Source: Halobacteriales archaeon SW_9_67_25 (GTDB lineage: Archaea > Halobacteriota > Halobacteria > Halobacteriales > Haloarculaceae). From it: a stretch of DNA of 27,184 nucleotides. The DNA is taken from the NCBI GenBank assembly GCA_003022745.1, contig PXSU01000167.1, positions 1 to 27,184 on the forward strand, in the 5' to 3' direction. The number at the start of each line of letters is the position of its first letter. Positions within the stretch are counted from its first letter, which is position 1. Positions 25,068 through 27,184 of the stretch are shown in pieces. The notes under the pieces are model-generated. The model made no database searches, had not been told where the DNA came from, and worked only from the letters and a program-made list of their open reading frames with translations. A program made the translations under genes and the position numbers.

Positions 25068-26179
25068 GTGACACAGACACCACCGGCGCCGACGCGAGCC
25101 CCGAGGCACGGGCACGCGAGCGGCTCATCGACCTGGCGGCACAGTTCTACGACCGGTTCGCCGGCGGGGACGTCCCCAGCATGGAGATGCCCACGCGGAC
25201 CAAATCGAACATCGAGTACGACGAGGCCGAGAAGGTCTGGGTCTACGGCGACCGCACCTCGACCAGGAGCGCCAACAGCGTCCGTGGCGCCCAGAAGCTC
25301 CTGAAGGCGGTCTACACCATCGACTTCCTGTCCCGCCAACTCGAGGAGGGTCGTTCCTCGACGCTACGGGAGCTGTACTACCTCTCGGAGTCGTGGGACG
25401 TAGACGAGGCACAGTTCTCCAGCCAGGACGAGTCGAACGACTTGATTGAGGACCTCGAAATCGTCTCGGGTGTGACCCGCGAGGACTTCCACATGCGCCC
25501 CGAGGAGTCCGGCGCGACCGTGATGGGGCCCTTACTCTTGCGCGAGCAGACCCGCCGGGGCGAGCGGGAGATCCACTGCCAGAAAGACGTCGGCGAGGGC
25601 GGCTACCAGATCCCAAACAACCCCGACACCATCGAGTTCCTGGACAACGATGCCGCGTTCGTCCTCTGTGTCGAGACCGGCGGCATGCGCGACAGGCTCG
25701 TCGAGAACGGTTTCGACGAGGAGATGGACGCGCTGGTCGTCCACCTGAAGGGCCAGCCCGCACGCGCGACCCGCCGGCTCACCAGGCGCCTGCACGACGA
25801 ACTCGATTTGCCCGTGGTCGTGTTCACCGACGGCGACCCCTGGTCGTACCGCATCTACGGCTCGGTCGCCTACGGTTCGATCAAGAGCGCCCACCTCTCG
25901 CAGTACCTCGCGACCCCGGAGGCGGACTTCGTCGGTATCCGCCCCGAGGACATCGTCGAGTACGACCTCCCCACGGACCCGCTGTCGGACTCCGATATCA
26001 ACGCCCTGGAGTCGGAACTGGAGGATCCGCGCTTCCAGACCGACTTCTGGGAGGAACAGATCGAACTCCAGCTCGACATCGAGAAAAAATCCGAACAGCA
26101 GTCGCTGGCCTCCCGGGGGCTCGATTTCGTGACCGACACCTACCTGCCCGAGCGACTCGACGAGATGGGCGTGCTGTGA
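25064..26179 (+). CDS. top6A: DNA topoisomerase VI subunit A
   Basis: A 371-residue Spo11/Top6A-family DNA-cleaving subunit. The winged-helix CAP domain carries the catalytic tyrosine in the STLRELYY segment (Tyr105/Tyr106; Tyr106 by analogy with Spo11). The TOPRIM domain has Glu204 in CVETGG and the DxD pair Asp256/Asp258 in FTDGDPW, followed by the conserved [11 protein letters not shown]. No intein is present. ATG 25064 overlaps the top6B stop (ATGA), indicating translational coupling of the stoichiometric A2B2 subunits. The stop lies 3 bp from that of the convergent hydrolase gene. Confidence 0.95.
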   Translation: MSDTDTTGADASPEARARERLIDLAAQFYDRFAGGDVPSMEMPTRTKSNIEYDEAEKVWVYGDRTSTRSANSVRGAQKLLKAVYTIDFLSRQLEEGRSSTLRELYYLSESWDVDEAQFSSQDESNDLIEDLEIVSGVTREDFHMRPEESGATVMGPLLLREQTRRGEREIHCQKDVGEGGYQIPNNPDTIEFLDNDAAFVLCVETGGMRDRLVENGFDEEMDALVVHLKGQPARATRRLTRRLHDELDLPVVVFTDGDPWSYRIYGSVAYGSIKSAHLSQYLATPEADFVGIRPEDIVEYDLPTDPLSDSDINALESELEDPRFQTDFWEEQIELQLDIEKKSEQQSLASRGLDFVTDTYLPERLDEMGVL

Positions 26180-26182
26180 GCA

Positions 26183-26938
26183 TCACTCCCGCTCGTCCAG
26201 CACCACCGGCACGCCCCGCCGGGCCACTGCCGCGGCGAATGCTCCCGAGTCCGCCTGCAACGCCTCGAAAGTGTTGTAGTGGACCGGGCACACGAGGTCG
26301 GGCTCCGTCTCGGCAGCCAGCTCGACCGCCGCCTCGCCACCCATCGAGAAGGTGTCGTCGATGGAGGGCAGGAACAGGGAGACGTCGAGTTCGGCGTGGC
26401 CCGCGAGGACGTCAGAGTCGCCGGGGTAGAAGACTCGCGTCCCGTCGACGGCCAGCAGGTACCCACAGCCAAAGCCCTCGGGGTGGACCGGCGACCCGTC
26501 CGGTCGGGTGTGCGGGCCGTCGGGGTGGTTGTAGGCCGGGACCGTCCAGAACGGAACGCCGTCGACGACGCCCTCGTCTTCCATCCCGACCGTCCGGACC
26601 TCGTAGGGCAACTCGGCCGGCCGGGTGTCGGTCCGGTCGGTCCCGCTGACGTCGATGCCCTCGAAGACGACGACGGTGGCGTCCGTGCTGGCCACCCGCT
26701 CTATCCCGTCGGGGTCGTAGTGGTGGCGGTGGGTGACGAACACGACGTCGCCGTCTTCGACGCGGTAGTCCCGGGCCGGCGGGTGTGCCCGGCGTGCTAC
26801 CTTGGTGGGCGGTGTCCACTCGCCCGTGAGGACGCCGTACCGGCCGGGGTCGACGTAGACGACGGTGTCCGCGCCCTCGACGCGGATGGTCGCGTATCCT
26901 AGCCACTCTACCGTGAGGCCGTCGTGGGTTAGTGTCAT
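26183..26938 (-). CDS. MBL-fold metallo-hydrolase (UlaG-like)
   Basis: A 251-residue metallo-beta-lactamase-fold protein. The metal-binding HxHHxD motif is HRHHYD at 70-75. Further family signatures are VDPG near residue 30, GFGCGYLL, VFYPGDSD and the C-terminal PVHYNTF. The pattern resembles UlaG/L-ascorbate-6-phosphate-lactonase-like proteins, a group with many unassigned hydrolases, so the substrate is unknown. ATG 26938 is preferred because the TATA-like GCTAATTG is centred 26-27 bp upstream; ATG 26947 would add three residues. Convergent with top6A and divergent from the DUF151 gene. Confidence 0.85.
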   Translation of the reverse strand: MTLTHDGLTVEWLGYATIRVEGADTVVYVDPGRYGVLTGEWTPPTKVARRAHPPARDYRVEDGDVVFVTHRHHYDPDGIERVASTDATVVVFEGIDVSGTDRTDTRPAELPYEVRTVGMEDEGVVDGVPFWTVPAYNHPDGPHTRPDGSPVHPEGFGCGYLLAVDGTRVFYPGDSDVLAGHAELDVSLFLPSIDDTFSMGGEAAVELAAETEPDLVCPVHYNTFEALQADSGAFAAAVARRGVPVVLDERE

Positions 26939-26960
26939 GGGGTCCATTAGGGAGGGCGTG

Positions 26961-26968
26961 CAATTAGC
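26961..26968 (-). promoter_or_regulatory. TATA-like element of the MBL-fold gene
   Basis: GCTAATTG on the minus strand is centred 26-27 bp before ATG 26938 and supports that start over ATG 26947. Confidence 0.4.
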
Positions 26969-27032
26969 TCTCTCCCTTCGGTGAACGGTACTGTCGTCGT
27001 TCCACTACGCGACGGCTACCCTCGCGGACAGT

Positions 27033-27040
27033 CTTTTCAT
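27033..27040 (+). promoter_or_regulatory. TATA-like element of the DUF151 gene
   Basis: CTTTTCAT is centred 26-27 bp before ATG 27063, in keeping with a leaderless transcript. Confidence 0.4.
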
Positions 27041-27062
27041 CCCCGCGCCCCTACCCGTGGCC

Positions 27063-27184
27063 ATGGAACACGAGGCAACAGTCGAAGGTGTCGGTGTCGG
27101 CGTCAGCGACGAGGGTCCCGGTGCGCCCGTCGTCGTCTTGGAGGCCCGGGAGGAACTCATCCCCATCTTCATTAGCTCCGACCA
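27063..27184 (+). CDS. Bifunctional nuclease family (DUF151) protein, start only
   Basis: Only the first 40 residues are in the window: MEHEATVEGVGVGVSDEGPG, then VVVLEAREELIPIFISSD. This opening matches the DUF151/bifunctional-nuclease family, in which an early strand leads into an IPIFI(G/S)xxE/Q segment. Members are small, acidic, single-domain proteins; nuclease activity has been reported for plant and Thermotoga relatives. Start from ATG 27063 and the TATA spacing. The rest of the gene lies beyond the window, so the assignment rests on the N-terminus only. Confidence 0.75.
   Translation, partial: MEHEATVEGVGVGVSDEGPGAPVVVLEAREELIPIFISSD

Overview
The window is a haloarchaeal (class Halobacteria) chromosome segment. 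The evidence is very high GC with G/C-ending codons, acidic proteins, TATA boxes centred about 27 bp before start codons (typical of leaderless haloarchaeal transcripts), and archaeal markers: RadA, DNA topoisomerase VI and an archaeal-type phosphoglycolate phosphatase. The genus cannot be fixed from the sequence. I see no tRNA, rRNA, CRISPR array, transposase or prophage gene.

Layout. Positions 1-2938 hold a minus-strand run (a chimeric-looking protein cut by the window edge, phosphoglycolate phosphatase, a membrane J-domain protein), a small plus-strand zinc-finger gene, and pyrF. Positions 3083-5716 hold radA, a small membrane protein and a haloarchaeal coiled-coil protein. Positions 5723-9485 hold a five-TM molybdopterin oxidoreductase, convergent with the gene before it and divergent from a tight nucleoside-salvage operon (cytidine deaminase, uridine phosphorylase, CNNM/CBS transporter-like protein). 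Positions 9572-11964 hold an NDH-2-like flavoprotein with a membrane partner and a winged-helix regulator, separated by an 82-bp imperfect palindrome. Positions 12090-14860 hold an NDP-sugar epimerase, an ArsR-like regulator, a probable gene remnant and arginase.

The centre of interest is the DNA-topology locus at 14857-26179. Gyrase (gyrB-gyrA, minus) and topoisomerase VI (top6B-top6A, plus) are divergently arranged around a small nucleotide N-glycosidase gene. Both ATPase subunits carry an intein in a catalytic motif. GyrB has a 342-residue Cys1 intein with an HNH endonuclease, inserted in the TOPRIM motif. Top6B has a 570-residue Ser1 intein with a LAGLIDADG endonuclease, inserted in the ATP-lid motif, and its C-terminal splice junction is atypical (Lys-Asn instead of His-Asn). 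Extein DNA next to both inteins shows AT-rich, host-atypical codons, best read as co-conversion scars from homing: on both sides in top6B, on one side in gyrB.

The window ends with an MBL-fold hydrolase and the start of a DUF151 bifunctional-nuclease gene. Gene pairs within operons overlap by 1-4 bp (cdd/udp/CNNM, gyrB/gyrA, top6B/top6A, NDH-2/membrane protein), which suggests translational coupling.
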